A stretch of 64,000 nt of DNA from Ideonella sp. GTDB lineage: Bacteria > Pseudomonadota > Gammaproteobacteria > Burkholderiales > Burkholderiaceae_C. This document shows, one piece after another, positions 9,123 to 18,484 of the stretch (position 1 is its first letter; every line of letters begins with the position of its first letter). The DNA lies in assembly GCA_016721465.1 (NCBI GenBank), contig JADKIA010000009.1:62001-126000 (forward strand). The letters are read 5' to 3'. Below the pieces are notes generated by a model. The model made no database searches, was not told where the DNA came from, and worked only from the letters and a program-made list of their open reading frames with translations. The position numbers and the translations under genes are program-made.

Positions 9123-10847
9123 TCAATATCCCAACGCCAAGCCCGTATTCCGCCGCGGATCATTGGCGCCAAAGAACCGCATCTTGCCCACCGGTTTGCC
9201 GCCCAACGAGGGTGCGCCCACGAGGATCGCCGCCAGATGGCTGGCAGGCTGTGGCCCGCCAAACTGGTGCCCCATCGCTTCGAGCAACTTGCGGGTGTCC
9301 GGGCTGAGGGCGTAGGTCTCGACATTGGTGTTGGCGGGCATCCACTGCTGGTGGAAGCGCGGCATGTCCACGGCCTCCTGCACCGTCATGCCGTAGTCGA
9401 TGACATTGAGGATGCTGTGCAGCACACCGGTGATGATGCGGCTGCCGCCGGGCGTGCCCACCACCAGCACGGGCTGACCGTCCTTGCTGACGATGGTGGG
9501 GCTCATGGAACTGAGCGGACGCTTGCCAGGTGCGATGGCATTGGCCTGGCCCTGGATCAGGCCATAGAGGTTGGGCACGCCGATCTTGGCCGTGAAATCG
9601 TCCATCTCGTTGTTGAGCAGCACACCGGTCTTCGCGGCGGTGACGCGCGCGCCAAACCAATCGTTGAGCGTGTAGGTCACGGCCACGGCATTGCCCCATC
9701 GGTCGACGATCGAGTAGTGCGTGGTGTTGCTGCCTTCATGCGGCGCCACACCGGGCTTGATGGCTTGCGAGACACCGGCCTTGGCCGGGTCGATGGCCGC
9801 ACGGATCTTCGCGGCGTAGGTCTTGTCCAGCAGGCGCTCGAGCGGATTGGTCACGAAGTCGGGGTCACCCAGGTAGGCGTTGCGGTCCACGTAGGCATGG
9901 CGCATGGCTTCGATCTGGACATGCACGGATTGGGCAGAGCGGTAGCCCCATTCCTTCAGCGGGTAGCCTTCCAGCACGTTGAGCATCTCGCAGATGACCA
10001 CGCCGCCCGAGCTGGGCGGTGGCGCGGAGACGACGCGGTAGCCGCGGTAGTCGCATTCCACGGGCTGGAGCTCGCGAGTGGCGTATTGGTCGAGATCGGC
10101 CTGCGTGATCAGGCCGCCACCCGACTGGCTGGCGGCCACCAGGGCCGCCGCCGTGGGCCCCTGGTAGAAGCCGGCCGCGCCTTGCTCGCTGATGAGCTTG
10201 AGCGTGCGCGCCAGGTCCGCCTGCACCAGCTGCTGGCCGATCGCGAAAGGCTCGCCGTGGTTCAGGAAGATGGCCGCGCTGGGTGCGTCCTTGCGCAGGT
10301 CGGCCGCGGCCACCTGCAGCATGTCCGCGTCGCCTTGCTCCAGCACATAGCCTTCACGCGCCAGGCGGATGGCCGGCTCGATCACCGCGGCACGCTTCCA
10401 GGTGCCGTACTTGGCCAGCGCCAGCTCCAGCCCCGACACCGTGCCCGGCACCGCCACCGCGCGGTGGCCCTTGGTGCTGGCGCCGGGGATCACGTTGCCC
10501 TGCGCATCGAGGTACATGTCGGCCGTGGCGGCCAGCGGTGCCTTCTCGCGGAAATCGAGAAAGGTCTTGCGGCCATCGGCCAGCTGCAGGGTCATGAAGC
10601 CACCGCCGCCCAGGTTGCCGGCCGCCGGGTAGACCACGGCCAGCGCATAGCCCACGGCCACGGCGGCATCCACGGCATTGCCGCCGTCCTTGAGCACATC
10701 CACCCCGACGCGCGTGGCCAGATGCTGGGCGGTGACGACCATGCCGTTTTCCGCGGCCACGGGCGCGGGTGAGGCGGCCTGGACACCGCCCATCGACAAC
10801 GCGAGGGCGCAGACGAACCAGCTGCGGCGGGTGAGGGTGGTAGACAT
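9123..10847 (-). CDS. ggt: Gamma-glutamyltransferase
   Basis: A 574-residue Ntn-hydrolase that cleaves and transfers the gamma-glutamyl group of glutathione in the periplasm. A signal peptide is visible at residues 1-24 (TRRSW, hydrophobic core, GVQA/AS). The autocleavage site is SNTTHYS, with T375 as the expected N-terminal nucleophile of the small subunit. The downstream family motifs GKRPLSSMSPTIV and GTPGGSRI are present. Length is normal. The ATG at 10847 gives a proper signal peptide; the open frame extends upstream without one. It lies 120 bases downstream of the LytTR regulator on the same strand, so the two-component pair may control it. Confidence 0.93.
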   Translation of the reverse strand: MSTTLTRRSWFVCALALSMGGVQAASPAPVAAENGMVVTAQHLATRVGVDVLKDGGNAVDAAVAVGYALAVVYPAAGNLGGGGFMTLQLADGRKTFLDFREKAPLAATADMYLDAQGNVIPGASTKGHRAVAVPGTVSGLELALAKYGTWKRAAVIEPAIRLAREGYVLEQGDADMLQVAAADLRKDAPSAAIFLNHGEPFAIGQQLVQADLARTLKLISEQGAAGFYQGPTAAALVAASQSGGGLITQADLDQYATRELQPVECDYRGYRVVSAPPPSSGGVVICEMLNVLEGYPLKEWGYRSAQSVHVQIEAMRHAYVDRNAYLGDPDFVTNPLERLLDKTYAAKIRAAIDPAKAGVSQAIKPGVAPHEGSNTTHYSIVDRWGNAVAVTYTLNDWFGARVTAAKTGVLLNNEMDDFTAKIGVPNLYGLIQGQANAIAPGKRPLSSMSPTIVSKDGQPVLVVGTPGGSRIITGVLHSILNVIDYGMTVQEAVDMPRFHQQWMPANTNVETYALSPDTRKLLEAMGHQFGGPQPASHLAAILVGAPSLGGKPVGKMRFFGANDPRRNTGLALGY

Positions 10848-10967
10848 GCGGGTGGGCTCCGAAGCACAGGGCAGCTCAGGGCATCGGCTGCGCCGCAGGG
10901 CATTGGAGCATGTGGCCTGCGCGAACGCGCTCGGGGCGCACCCGGGGCCTGCCGCCGCCAAGGCGCC

Positions 10968-11747
10968 TCATTGCCCCTTGAACAGCCCCTGGAAGTGGCG
11001 CGATACCGGCAGCTTCTCGGGCCGGTCGCGCAGCGTCAGGTGCATGTTGCCCTCGTCCACGCGCACGGCGGCGCTGACGTGGCGGTGGTTCACGATCACC
11101 GAGCGGTGCACCTGCCAGAAGCGCTGTGCATCGAGTTGCGCGAGCAACTCCTTCAGCGGCGTGCGGATCAGCGCCTCGCCACCTTCGTGCACCACGCGCG
11201 TGTAGCGCGCATCGCTCTCGAAGTAGACGACCTCGTCGATGCGGATCAGCCGCACCTCCTTGCCCACGCCCGCCTGGATCACCTCCAGCGCCACGGGTCG
11301 ACGCGCAGGCAGGCCCACTTCGGCGGCCAGGCGCGCCAGCAACTCGGCCATGCCCGGGGTCGGCCCGCCGCCGGAGCCGGGCTGCGCCAGCCGCGCACGG
11401 GCGCGCGCCACGGCCTGGCCCAGGCGCTCGGGGTCCACCGGCTTGAGCACATAGTCCACCGCACCAGCATCGAAGGCCGCCAGTGCATGGTCGCCATGCG
11501 CCGTGACGAAGACCACCGGCACGCGGCCATCGATGCGTTGCGCCACCTCGATGCCGCTCAGGCCCGGCATGCGAATGTCGAGGAAGCACACCGCGGGCTC
11601 GTGCTCGAGGTACGCATCCCAGGCGTCGACACCGTTCACGCTTTCGGCCACCACGCTGAGTTCGGGCCAGGCCTTGGCCAGCGCCGTGCGGAGTTGGGCG
11701 CGCGGGGCTTCTTCGTCGTCGGCGATCAGGGCGGTGAGTGTGTTCAT
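10968..11747 (-). CDS. LytTR-family response regulator
   Basis: A 259-residue response regulator. The receiver domain spans about residues 1-120, with acidic pocket DDEE (10-13), phosphoacceptor D57 in FLDIRMPG, and K102 in VLKPVD. A linker leads to a LytTR DNA-binding domain (about 155-255) with ISP-like segments RIDEVVYFESDARYTRV and FWQVHRSVIVN. It is the AlgR/LytT class, which binds direct repeats upstream of target promoters. The ATG overlaps the stop of the kinase gene (ATGA-type overlap), so translation is coupled; a GTG one codon upstream is the alternative start. Confidence 0.92.
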   Translation of the reverse strand: MNTLTALIADDEEAPRAQLRTALAKAWPELSVVAESVNGVDAWDAYLEHEPAVCFLDIRMPGLSGIEVAQRIDGRVPVVFVTAHGDHALAAFDAGAVDYVLKPVDPERLGQAVARARARLAQPGSGGGPTPGMAELLARLAAEVGLPARRPVALEVIQAGVGKEVRLIRIDEVVYFESDARYTRVVHEGGEALIRTPLKELLAQLDAQRFWQVHRSVIVNHRHVSAAVRVDEGNMHLTLRDRPEKLPVSRHFQGLFKGQ

Positions 11748-12943
11748 CACGGGCTTCGATGGGGCAGCAGGACTTCAGTCATGGTCGCGGTCACGGTGAT
11801 GCGGGCCTCGGTGCCCGGGGCCAACGGGCGCATGGTCAGTGTGGCGCGGTCGCCGAAGGCATGGCTCAGGCGCTGCCGGGTATTGGCCAGGCCCACGCCG
11901 TCCTGCCAATGCGGGCCGAGGCCCACGCCGGTGTCGCCGACCAGCAGCGTCCAACCATCGGCCAAGGCTTGCGCGTCGACCTGCACTTCACCGCCACGCA
12001 GCGCCGGCGCGATGCCGTGCTCCACCGCGTTTTCCACCAGCGTGAGCAGCAGGCCGGGCGGCAGCCGCTGCTGTGCGAGTTCGGGCGCGATGCGGACCTG
12101 GCTGCGCAGGCGATCACCCAGTCGGCCTTGCATGATCGCCAGGTAATGACCAACCATCGCGGCCTCTTCCGCCAGGGTGACATCGGCGCGGCCCAGCAGC
12201 TCGGTGGAGCCGCGCAGAAAGGACGTCAGCTCGCGCAGCATGGCGGCACCGCGCGCGTCGCCGCTGTCCACCCAGTGCTGCACGGCCGACAGCGTGTTGA
12301 AGATGAAGTGCGGCTGGATCTGGCCCTGCAGCAACCTGAGTTGCGCCTCGGCCGCCTGGCGCGCCGCGGCGTCGCGCTCGCTCATCAGGCGCAGCTCGGT
12401 CATCTCGCGCGCCATCACCTGCCGGCGCGCCCAGGCCACCAGCACCATCAACATCAGCGTGCCCACGATGGCCAGCACCGGCACCGGCCAGGCGCGTCGC
12501 GCGGCGTCCAGCACCACGGGGCCCAACGCCTCGGCCGGCAGCTCGCCCTGGCGCAGCAGTCGCCCCACCACGAAACCCATCACGGCGCCGGCATAGGCCG
12601 CCAGCGCCAGCTTGCCCATCACGCGCCAGCCCCACGGGCCCAGTACGCGGTTGGGCTGCAGCCAGGCGGACAGGCCGGCCACCAGCAAGCCCCAACACAG
12701 CAGGGTGGACACCAGCAGCGCCAAGGGCTTGGGAAAGCCCGCCCCCACCAGGGCCAGCGTGCTGGCGCTCAGGCCACCGACCGCGGCCCCGAACGCGCCC
12801 CACAACGCGCCGGGGCGCTGCAGCAACAGGCAGTCGAGCTTGCGGGCCTCGTCCTGTGCGGCAGCGGGCAGGCGCTGGTACAGCGGCTCGACCCAGTTCA
12901 GGTAGCGCTGTCGCCAGTGGAGTCGTGGGCCGAGGGTGGGCAT
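11747..12943 (-). CDS. LytS/AlgZ-type sensor histidine kinase
   Basis: A 398-residue membrane kinase. Four hydrophobic segments lie at about residues 48-70, 74-95, 110-128 and 153-171. They are followed by a short coiled linker and a His_kinase domain with the phosphoacceptor H212 in QIQPHFIFNTLSAVQHWVD. The N-box is TLVENAVEHG and the G-box is GDTGVGLG. There is no recognised extracytoplasmic ligand domain, so the signal is probably sensed in or near the membrane. It pairs with the overlapping LytTR regulator downstream. The 140-base gap upstream (12944-13083) showed no gene. Confidence 0.9.
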   Translation of the reverse strand: MPTLGPRLHWRQRYLNWVEPLYQRLPAAAQDEARKLDCLLLQRPGALWGAFGAAVGGLSASTLALVGAGFPKPLALLVSTLLCWGLLVAGLSAWLQPNRVLGPWGWRVMGKLALAAYAGAVMGFVVGRLLRQGELPAEALGPVVLDAARRAWPVPVLAIVGTLMLMVLVAWARRQVMAREMTELRLMSERDAAARQAAEAQLRLLQGQIQPHFIFNTLSAVQHWVDSGDARGAAMLRELTSFLRGSTELLGRADVTLAEEAAMVGHYLAIMQGRLGDRLRSQVRIAPELAQQRLPPGLLLTLVENAVEHGIAPALRGGEVQVDAQALADGWTLLVGDTGVGLGPHWQDGVGLANTRQRLSHAFGDRATLTMRPLAPGTEARITVTATMTEVLLPHRSP

Positions 12944-13083
12944 GGCGCCGCAGTGTAGGGCGGCCGTTCGGCGCAGGCATCACGCTGCGACGGGTGGCCG
13001 AAGCAACGGGCCAACGGTGGCCGGGACGGGACGGATGGCGGCGGCGGCTGGGCCAGCGCCCGCCAGCGATCAGGCGCCCCGGT

Positions 13084-13845
13084 TCAATTCGCGACCAAGG
13101 ACCGTCCATCCACGAACACCCGCAACTCCCCCGGCGCAAAGGCGCGCCAGGCTTCGTCGCAGGTCAGCGGCTGGGTCGCGATCATCGCCACGCGGTCGCC
13201 CGGTTGTGTCAGGGCCCCGAAGTCCACGCTCAGGTCCTCATCGGCCAGGCGCGCCGCGCCGAAAGGGTGCTGCCGCTCCAGCCAGTGCAGCGAGGTGCTG
13301 GCATGCGCCCACAGCGCCTGGCCGTTGGACAGCAGCAGGTTGAAGGTGCCATGCGCCGCCGGGATGGGCAGCAGCTCGCGCAGCGTGCAGCTGAGCTCGG
13401 CGATCGAGGGCACCGAGGCATGCGCCTTGGCCAGCTCCTGCATCAGCCAGCAAAAGGCCCGCTCGCTGTCGGTGTCGCCCACGGGGCGGAAGTTGCCGTG
13501 CAGGCGCGGCGCAAAGCCCTTGAGATCGCCGTTGTGCGCCATCACCCAGTAGCGACCCCATAGCTCGCGCATGAAGGGGTGGGTGTTCTGCAGCGCCACC
13601 CGCCCTTGCGTGGCCTTGCGGATGTGGGCGATGACGTTGCCGCTGCGGATGGGATAACGCTTCACCAGCTCGGCCACGGGCGATTCGCGCGCACTGTGGT
13701 GGTCGACGAACAGGCGCAGGCCCGGGTCCTCGAAGAAGGCGATGCCGAAGCCGTCCTTGTGCTCATCGGCGCGCGTGGCCAGACCGGTGAACGAGAACAT
13801 CACGTCGGTGGGGGTGTTGGCATTCATGCCCAGCAGCTGGCACAT
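13084..13845 (-). CDS. Class II glutamine amidotransferase (YafJ-like)
   Basis: A 253-residue Ntn-type glutamine amidotransferase domain protein of the YafJ class. The start at 13845 is fixed by the family: Met removal exposes Cys2 in MCQLLGMNAN as nucleophile. Other family signatures are the HKDGFGIAFFE segment, VIAHIRKAT, HNGDLKGF and GDTDSERAFCWL. It contains only the glutaminase domain with no synthase domain, so the acceptor is unknown; some relatives act on ergothioneine or ubiquitin-like pathways. The flavoprotein gene lies 31 bases upstream on the same strand. Confidence 0.88.
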   Translation of the reverse strand: MCQLLGMNANTPTDVMFSFTGLATRADEHKDGFGIAFFEDPGLRLFVDHHSARESPVAELVKRYPIRSGNVIAHIRKATQGRVALQNTHPFMRELWGRYWVMAHNGDLKGFAPRLHGNFRPVGDTDSERAFCWLMQELAKAHASVPSIAELSCTLRELLPIPAAHGTFNLLLSNGQALWAHASTSLHWLERQHPFGAARLADEDLSVDFGALTQPGDRVAMIATQPLTCDEAWRAFAPGELRVFVDGRSLVAN

Positions 13846-13876
13846 GGTGGCTTGTTTCGTGGGTTGTCCAGCGGGC

Positions 13877-15106
13877 CTATCGGGCGGGCACGAAGAGCTT
13901 GAAAAGACCGCGCAGCGACACCAGGTTGCCCGGGTTGCCGGTTTCTTCCAGCACGCCGGCCATGCGGCGAAGGATGCGCGGGTCGCGCCGGGCGCGCCAG
14001 ACCACCAGGTCGGCCAGCCAGGGGTGTTCATTGACCTGGTTGGCCCGCTCGTACAGATCGAAGCGCGGCTTGAGCGCGCCGATGGCAGCACCATAGCCTT
14101 CGGACACGGCGGCATCGTCGGCCCCGGAAAGCAGCGCCTCGGCAGCCAGCAGTCCGGTTTCCAGCGCCTTGCCGATGCCTTCGCCGGTGAAGGCATAGGT
14201 GCTGCCCGCCGCCTCGCCAGTGACCAGCAGGCCAGGGCGGCTCAGGCGAGCGCCTTCGAGCGAGCAGCGCAGGGGCGCCCCCTTGAGCGCTTGCACCCAT
14301 TGGCCATGGGCCAGCAACTCTCGCGCCGGCGGGTGGATCTCACCGAAGGTCTGGAACAGTTCGCGCAAGTTCACCTCGGCCATCGAGGCGCGGCCATCGG
14401 TGCCTGTTCGGGCATGGCTGTGGGCAAGACCCACGCCGATGTTGAACAGACCGCCCGGGCACGGAAAGACCCAGCCATAGCCCTTGCGCAGGCGCTTGTG
14501 CCACACCACTTCCAGCGACTGGAGACGGTCGCCCAAGCCGGGGTGGCGCAGGTAGCCACGCAAGGCCACGCCACTGGGCGTGCGCCGATCGCACACGCCG
14601 GCGGCAATCAATGCCTGGGGCACGGCGCCGGTGGCCAGCACCGTCCAGCGTGCGCGCACCGGGTGCGGTCCGTCGGACGTGCGCAGCATGGCGCCCACGA
14701 CACGACCCTCCTCCACCAACGGGGCGTCAAACCGCGCGGGCGCCAGGAAGCGAGCACCCGCGCGCTCGGCACCGCGCTTGAGCAGGTCGTCCAGTTCGCG
14801 CCGCGGCAGCACGGCCAGTCGGCCCGGCACATCCACCCGGCCGCCTCGCGGCGCAATGCAGGCCACGTGCTGCGCGGTCTGCGCGCGCGCCAGCACCTCG
14901 CCCAGCAGGCCCAGGCGCTCGAGCGCGCGGTGGGCATCGGGGATCAGGCCATCGCCGCAGACCTTGTCGCGTGGAAAGGCCTGGCGGTCCACCAGCAACA
15001 CCCGCTGCCCCTGCCGCGCCAACCACAGTGCGCAGGCACTGCCGGCAGGGCCGGCGCCGACCACCAGCGTGTCCCAGCGGTCGGCGGAATGGGGAGGTGC
15101 AGTCAT
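13877..15106 (-). CDS. Geranylgeranyl reductase-family FAD oxidoreductase
   Basis: A 409-residue flavoprotein of the geranylgeranyl reductase/FixC-like group. The N-terminal FAD site is VVGAGPAGSACALWLARQG (about residues 16-34), followed by the family's CGDGL motif near residue 51 and a second FAD contact, GEAAGSTYAFTGEGIGKAL, near residue 300. Family members reduce prenyl double bonds or act as FAD monooxygenase-like enzymes; the substrate cannot be told from the sequence. The start at 15106 (MTAPPHSADRW) sits just before the Rossmann fold. It is divergent from the DksA-type gene and upstream of the amidotransferase, with which it may share a transcript. Confidence 0.82.
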   Translation of the reverse strand: MTAPPHSADRWDTLVVGAGPAGSACALWLARQGQRVLLVDRQAFPRDKVCGDGLIPDAHRALERLGLLGEVLARAQTAQHVACIAPRGGRVDVPGRLAVLPRRELDDLLKRGAERAGARFLAPARFDAPLVEEGRVVGAMLRTSDGPHPVRARWTVLATGAVPQALIAAGVCDRRTPSGVALRGYLRHPGLGDRLQSLEVVWHKRLRKGYGWVFPCPGGLFNIGVGLAHSHARTGTDGRASMAEVNLRELFQTFGEIHPPARELLAHGQWVQALKGAPLRCSLEGARLSRPGLLVTGEAAGSTYAFTGEGIGKALETGLLAAEALLSGADDAAVSEGYGAAIGALKPRFDLYERANQVNEHPWLADLVVWRARRDPRILRRMAGVLEETGNPGNLVSLRGLFKLFVPAR

Positions 15107-15223
15107 CCGTGGCGTGCATCGGCGAGGGTTGCGAACGATTGTAGGGATGCCACGGCAGGCATTGACTGCCATCAATGGGGCCTGCGGCACGCAGTGCCAC
15201 CATGGCTTCGAAGGAGATTGATC

Positions 15224-15613
15224 ATGACCACCCATCTGAGCAGCGAACAACGACAACAGCTCGGCAAGGTACTGCGTGATCGCGAGCAAACCCTGCGCGC
15301 GCATCTGAAGGCGTTGTACGACGGCGTGAGCCGCGTCGACCATGCCCGCGAGATCCTGTTGCAGGACGGCGACGACGCGCCGCAACGCGATGCCGATCGG
15401 GAAATCGACATGGCCGTCAGCGACCTCGAGACCGTGGAACTCACCCGCATCGAACAGGCGCTGTCCCGCCTGCAGCACGGCAGCTACGGCGAGTGCGTCG
15501 ACTGTGGTGACGACGTGCCCTTCGAGCGCCTGGCGCTGGAGCCGCACACCTTGCGTTGCGTGCTGTGCGAGTCCAAGCGGGAGCGCTTCCAGCCCCGCAG
15601 CGCCAGCATGTGA
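15224..15613 (+). CDS. DksA/TraR-type zinc-finger protein
   Basis: A 129-residue protein with an N-terminal helical hairpin (about 5-85) and a C4 zinc finger formed by C91, C94, C112 and C115. It is shorter than canonical DksA and of the TraR/DksA-like class, which binds in the RNA polymerase secondary channel to change promoter choice. The coiled-coil tip has DDAPQRDADRE, so an acidic tip is present, but its match to DksA Asp71/Asp74 was not verified. A strong ribosome site, AAGGAG at 15211-15216, supports the ATG at 15224. Confidence 0.88.
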   Translation: MTTHLSSEQRQQLGKVLRDREQTLRAHLKALYDGVSRVDHAREILLQDGDDAPQRDADREIDMAVSDLETVELTRIEQALSRLQHGSYGECVDCGDDVPFERLALEPHTLRCVLCESKRERFQPRSASM

Positions 15614-15696
15614 GCTGCGGGGCAGCGCCCGTTTCCCTTCACCCTGTCCCACCGTAACCGGCGCGCGAGACGCGGCGCCAGAAAGAGAGTCTTGCC

Positions 15697-16077
15697 ATGA
15701 CGATGTTCCATGCCGTTGTCCTGATCGATCACCATGGCGCCGAAGTGCTGCAATTCGATGCCGAGCACGTGCAGGCGCAGAAGGTCAAGTCGAGCACCCG
15801 GCACAGCCGCTCGCACGGCAGCACGGTGCGCACCGAGCACGAGTTCTATGGCCATGTGTGCGATGCGCTGGCAGGCATCAACGAAGTGCTGATGACTGGC
15901 TCGCACACCGCCATGGCCGACTTCCGCCACTACGTGGAGAAGCACCGTCCCGCGCTGGCCAAGCCCATCGTCGGCTACGAGACCGTGGACCACCCCACCG
16001 AAGCGCAGTTGATTGCGTTGGCGCGCAAGTTCTTCCTCAAGTACGACCGCATGGCGGGGACGCCGGTGCCGATGTAG
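15697..16077 (+). CDS. Small eRF1-domain-3-like protein (translational machinery family)
   Basis: A 126-residue soluble protein. The C-terminal half contains GYETVDHPTEAQLIALARKFF, which matches a small betaproteobacterial family often labelled translational machinery protein, and its fold resembles domain 3 of archaeal/eukaryotic release factor 1. The centre is His/Ser/Arg-rich (KSSTRHSRSHGSTVR). Function is not established. It follows the DksA-type gene by 83 bases with a purine-rich ribosome site (AGAAAGAGAG) and may share its promoter, which would fit a role in stress responses, but that is inference. Confidence 0.7.
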   Translation: MTMFHAVVLIDHHGAEVLQFDAEHVQAQKVKSSTRHSRSHGSTVRTEHEFYGHVCDALAGINEVLMTGSHTAMADFRHYVEKHRPALAKPIVGYETVDHPTEAQLIALARKFFLKYDRMAGTPVPM

Positions 16078-16095
16078 ACACGCGGCCCCCATGAA

Positions 16096-16119
16096 GAACG
16101 GCGCCCAAGGGCGCCGTTC
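16096..16119. terminator. Perfect 10-bp hairpin between convergent genes
   Basis: GAACGGCGCC (16096-16105) pairs exactly with GGCGCCGTTC (16110-16119) around a CAAG loop. It lies between the convergent eRF1-like gene and malate synthase G, so it can serve as a bidirectional terminator. Confidence 0.65.
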
Positions 16120-16137
16120 GGTCTTGAGCGCAGGGGC

Positions 16138-18333
16138 TCAGGCCGCCTTGACCTTCAAGCGCCACGCATGCAGCAGCGGCTCGGTGTAGCCACTCGGCTG
16201 CGCCAGTCCCTTGAACACCAGGTCGCTGGCCGCCTGGAAGGCTGCGCCCTCGTGGTTCTTGGCCATCGGCGTGTAGGCCGCGTCGCCGGCGTTCTGCTGG
16301 TCCACGACCTTGGCCATGCGCTTGAGCGTGGCCTTGACCTGCGCCTTGCTCACCACGCCGTGGTGCAACCAGTTGGCCATGTGCTGGCTGCTGATGCGCA
16401 GCGTGGCGCGGTCTTCCATCAGGCCCACGTTGTGGATGTCGGGCACCTTGGAGCAGCCCACGCCCTGGTCCACCCAACGCACCACGTAACCGAGGATGCC
16501 CTGCGCGTTGTTGTCCAGCTCCTGCTGTTTCTCGGCGTCCTTCCACTTGGCCTTCTTCACCACGGGAATCGTGAGCAGGCCTTCGAGGATGACATTGGCC
16601 TCGGCCACGGCATCGACCTTTTCCAGCGCCTTCTGCACCTTGAACACGTCCACCTGGTGGTAGTGCAGCGCATGCAAGGTGGCGGCGGTGGGGCTGGGCA
16701 CCCAGGCGGTGTTGGCGCCGGCCCGCGGGTGGCCGATCTTCTGCTGCAGCATCGCGGCCATCAGGTCGGGCATGGCCCACATGCCCTTGCCGATCTGCGC
16801 CTTGCCGCGCAGGCCGCAGGCCAGTCCCACCAGCACGTTGTTGCGCTCGTAGGCCTGGATCCAGGCGCTGCTCTTCATGTCGCCCTTGCGCATCATCGGG
16901 CCGGCCTGCATGGCGGTGTGCATCTCGTCGCCGGTGCGGTCCAGGAAGCCGGTGTTGATGAAGGCCACGCGGCTCTTGGCAGCGGCGATGCAGGCCTTCA
17001 GGTTGACGCTGGTGCGGCGCTCCTCGTCCATGATGCCGAGCTTGACGGTGCTGTCGGGCAGGCCCAGCATCTTTTCGACGCGTCCAAACAATTCGCTGGC
17101 GAAGCCCACCTCGGCCGGGCCATGCATCTTGGGCTTGACGATGTAGACCGAGCCGGCGCGCGAGTTGACGATGCCGTTGCCTCGTCCCTGGCGGCGCTTC
17201 AGGTCGTGCAGCGCGATGGTGGTGGTGACCACGGCGTCGAGGATGCCTTCGGGGATCTCCTTCCCCTCGTCGCCCCACAGGATGGCCGGGTTGGTCATCA
17301 GGTGGCCGACATTGCGCACGAACAGCAGCGAGCGGCCATGCAGTGCCACGTCCTCGCCGCGCGGGCCGGTGTATTGGCGGTCGGGGTTGAGGCCGCGGGT
17401 GAAGGTCTTGCCGCCCTTGCTGACGGTCTCGGTGAGCGTGCCCTGAAGGATGCCCAGCCAGTTGCCGTAGGCCTGCACCTTGTCGGCGGCGTCCACCACC
17501 GCCACCGAGTCTTCCAGGTCGAGGATGGTGGACAGGGCGGACTCCAGCACCAGGTCGCACACCCCGGCCGCGTCACCCTGGCCGATGGGCGTGCTGCGGT
17601 CGATGCGGATGTCCATGTGCAGGCCGTGGTGCGACAGCAGCACCGACGAGGGCTCCCCCATCTCGCCCTGGAAGCCGACGAACTGCGCCGGGTTCTTCAG
17701 CCCCACGGTCTTGCCGCCGGTGAGCGTGACGGCGAGTTCGTTGTCGATGACCGCATAGGCGGTGGAATCGAGGTGCGAGCCCTTCTTGAGCGGCACGCAA
17801 CGGTCCAGCACATGGCGCGCGTACTCGATCACCTTGGCGCCGCGCACGGGGTTGTAGCCCTGGCCCTTGTCGGCACCGCCGTCTTCGGCCAGAACATCGG
17901 TGCCGTACAGCGCGTCGTAGAGCGATCCCCAGCGGGCGTTGGCGGCGTTCAGGGCATAGCGCGCATTGGTGATGGGCACCACCAGCTGCGGGCCGGCCTG
18001 CAGCGCGAGCTCGGCATCCACGTGCTGGGTGGTGATCTTCACGCGCTCCGGCACGGGCACCAGGTAGCCGATCTTCTCCAGGAAGGCGCGGTACTTGCGC
18101 ATGTTCTTGATCGGCCCGGGGTGGGCCCGATGCCAGGCATCGATCTCGGCCTGCAGGCGGTCGCGCTCGGCCAGCAGTGCGGCGTTCTTCGGCGCGAGCT
18201 CATGCACGAGGTCATCGAAGCCCTGCCAGAAGGCCGTGCTGGGCACGCCCGAGCCGGGCAACACCTGGTCCTCGATGAAGCGGTAGAGCTCGGTGGCCAC
18301 TTGCAGGCGGTGGCAGGCGGTGCGTTCGGTCAT
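16138..18333 (-). CDS. glcB: Malate synthase G
   Basis: A 731-residue single-domain-series enzyme that condenses glyoxylate with acetyl-CoA to malate in the glyoxylate bypass or glycolate utilisation. Signatures include the TIM-barrel LDLEDSVAVVDAADK segment, the GRSLLFVRNVGHLMTNPAI region, NTGFLDRTGDEMHT, and the C-terminal GLMEDRATLRISSQH block carrying catalytic residues. Length matches the G isoform, about 720-730 residues. The ATG at 18333 was chosen over upstream codons because MTERTACHRLQVA fits the family N-terminus. It is divergently transcribed from a LysR regulator, which is a likely controller. Confidence 0.97.
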   Translation of the reverse strand: MTERTACHRLQVATELYRFIEDQVLPGSGVPSTAFWQGFDDLVHELAPKNAALLAERDRLQAEIDAWHRAHPGPIKNMRKYRAFLEKIGYLVPVPERVKITTQHVDAELALQAGPQLVVPITNARYALNAANARWGSLYDALYGTDVLAEDGGADKGQGYNPVRGAKVIEYARHVLDRCVPLKKGSHLDSTAYAVIDNELAVTLTGGKTVGLKNPAQFVGFQGEMGEPSSVLLSHHGLHMDIRIDRSTPIGQGDAAGVCDLVLESALSTILDLEDSVAVVDAADKVQAYGNWLGILQGTLTETVSKGGKTFTRGLNPDRQYTGPRGEDVALHGRSLLFVRNVGHLMTNPAILWGDEGKEIPEGILDAVVTTTIALHDLKRRQGRGNGIVNSRAGSVYIVKPKMHGPAEVGFASELFGRVEKMLGLPDSTVKLGIMDEERRTSVNLKACIAAAKSRVAFINTGFLDRTGDEMHTAMQAGPMMRKGDMKSSAWIQAYERNNVLVGLACGLRGKAQIGKGMWAMPDLMAAMLQQKIGHPRAGANTAWVPSPTAATLHALHYHQVDVFKVQKALEKVDAVAEANVILEGLLTIPVVKKAKWKDAEKQQELDNNAQGILGYVVRWVDQGVGCSKVPDIHNVGLMEDRATLRISSQHMANWLHHGVVSKAQVKATLKRMAKVVDQQNAGDAAYTPMAKNHEGAAFQAASDLVFKGLAQPSGYTEPLLHAWRLKVKAA

Positions 18334-18454
18334 GGCGGTCCTCGTACGGTGTGGCTGGGCAATGCAGGTGTGAAGAGAACGTCGCGGCACAGGAACTCGC
18401 CAGCGCAGGCGCGCGCGAAGATCTGCACCAGGGATGCGCCACTGTATTACGAAC

Positions 18455-18484
18455 TCGCAAAAGCATTAATTACCGTTCTTGCGA
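18455..18484. promoter_or_regulatory. Inverted repeat in the glcB-LysR divergent promoter region
   Basis: TCGCAA (18455-18460) and TTGCGA (18479-18484) are exact inverted repeats separated by 18 bases in an A/T-richer stretch of an otherwise GC-rich gap. The 188-base region holds both promoters. The element could be a LysR operator; a TGTAAT at about 18505 is a possible -10 for the regulator gene. Confidence 0.35.
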
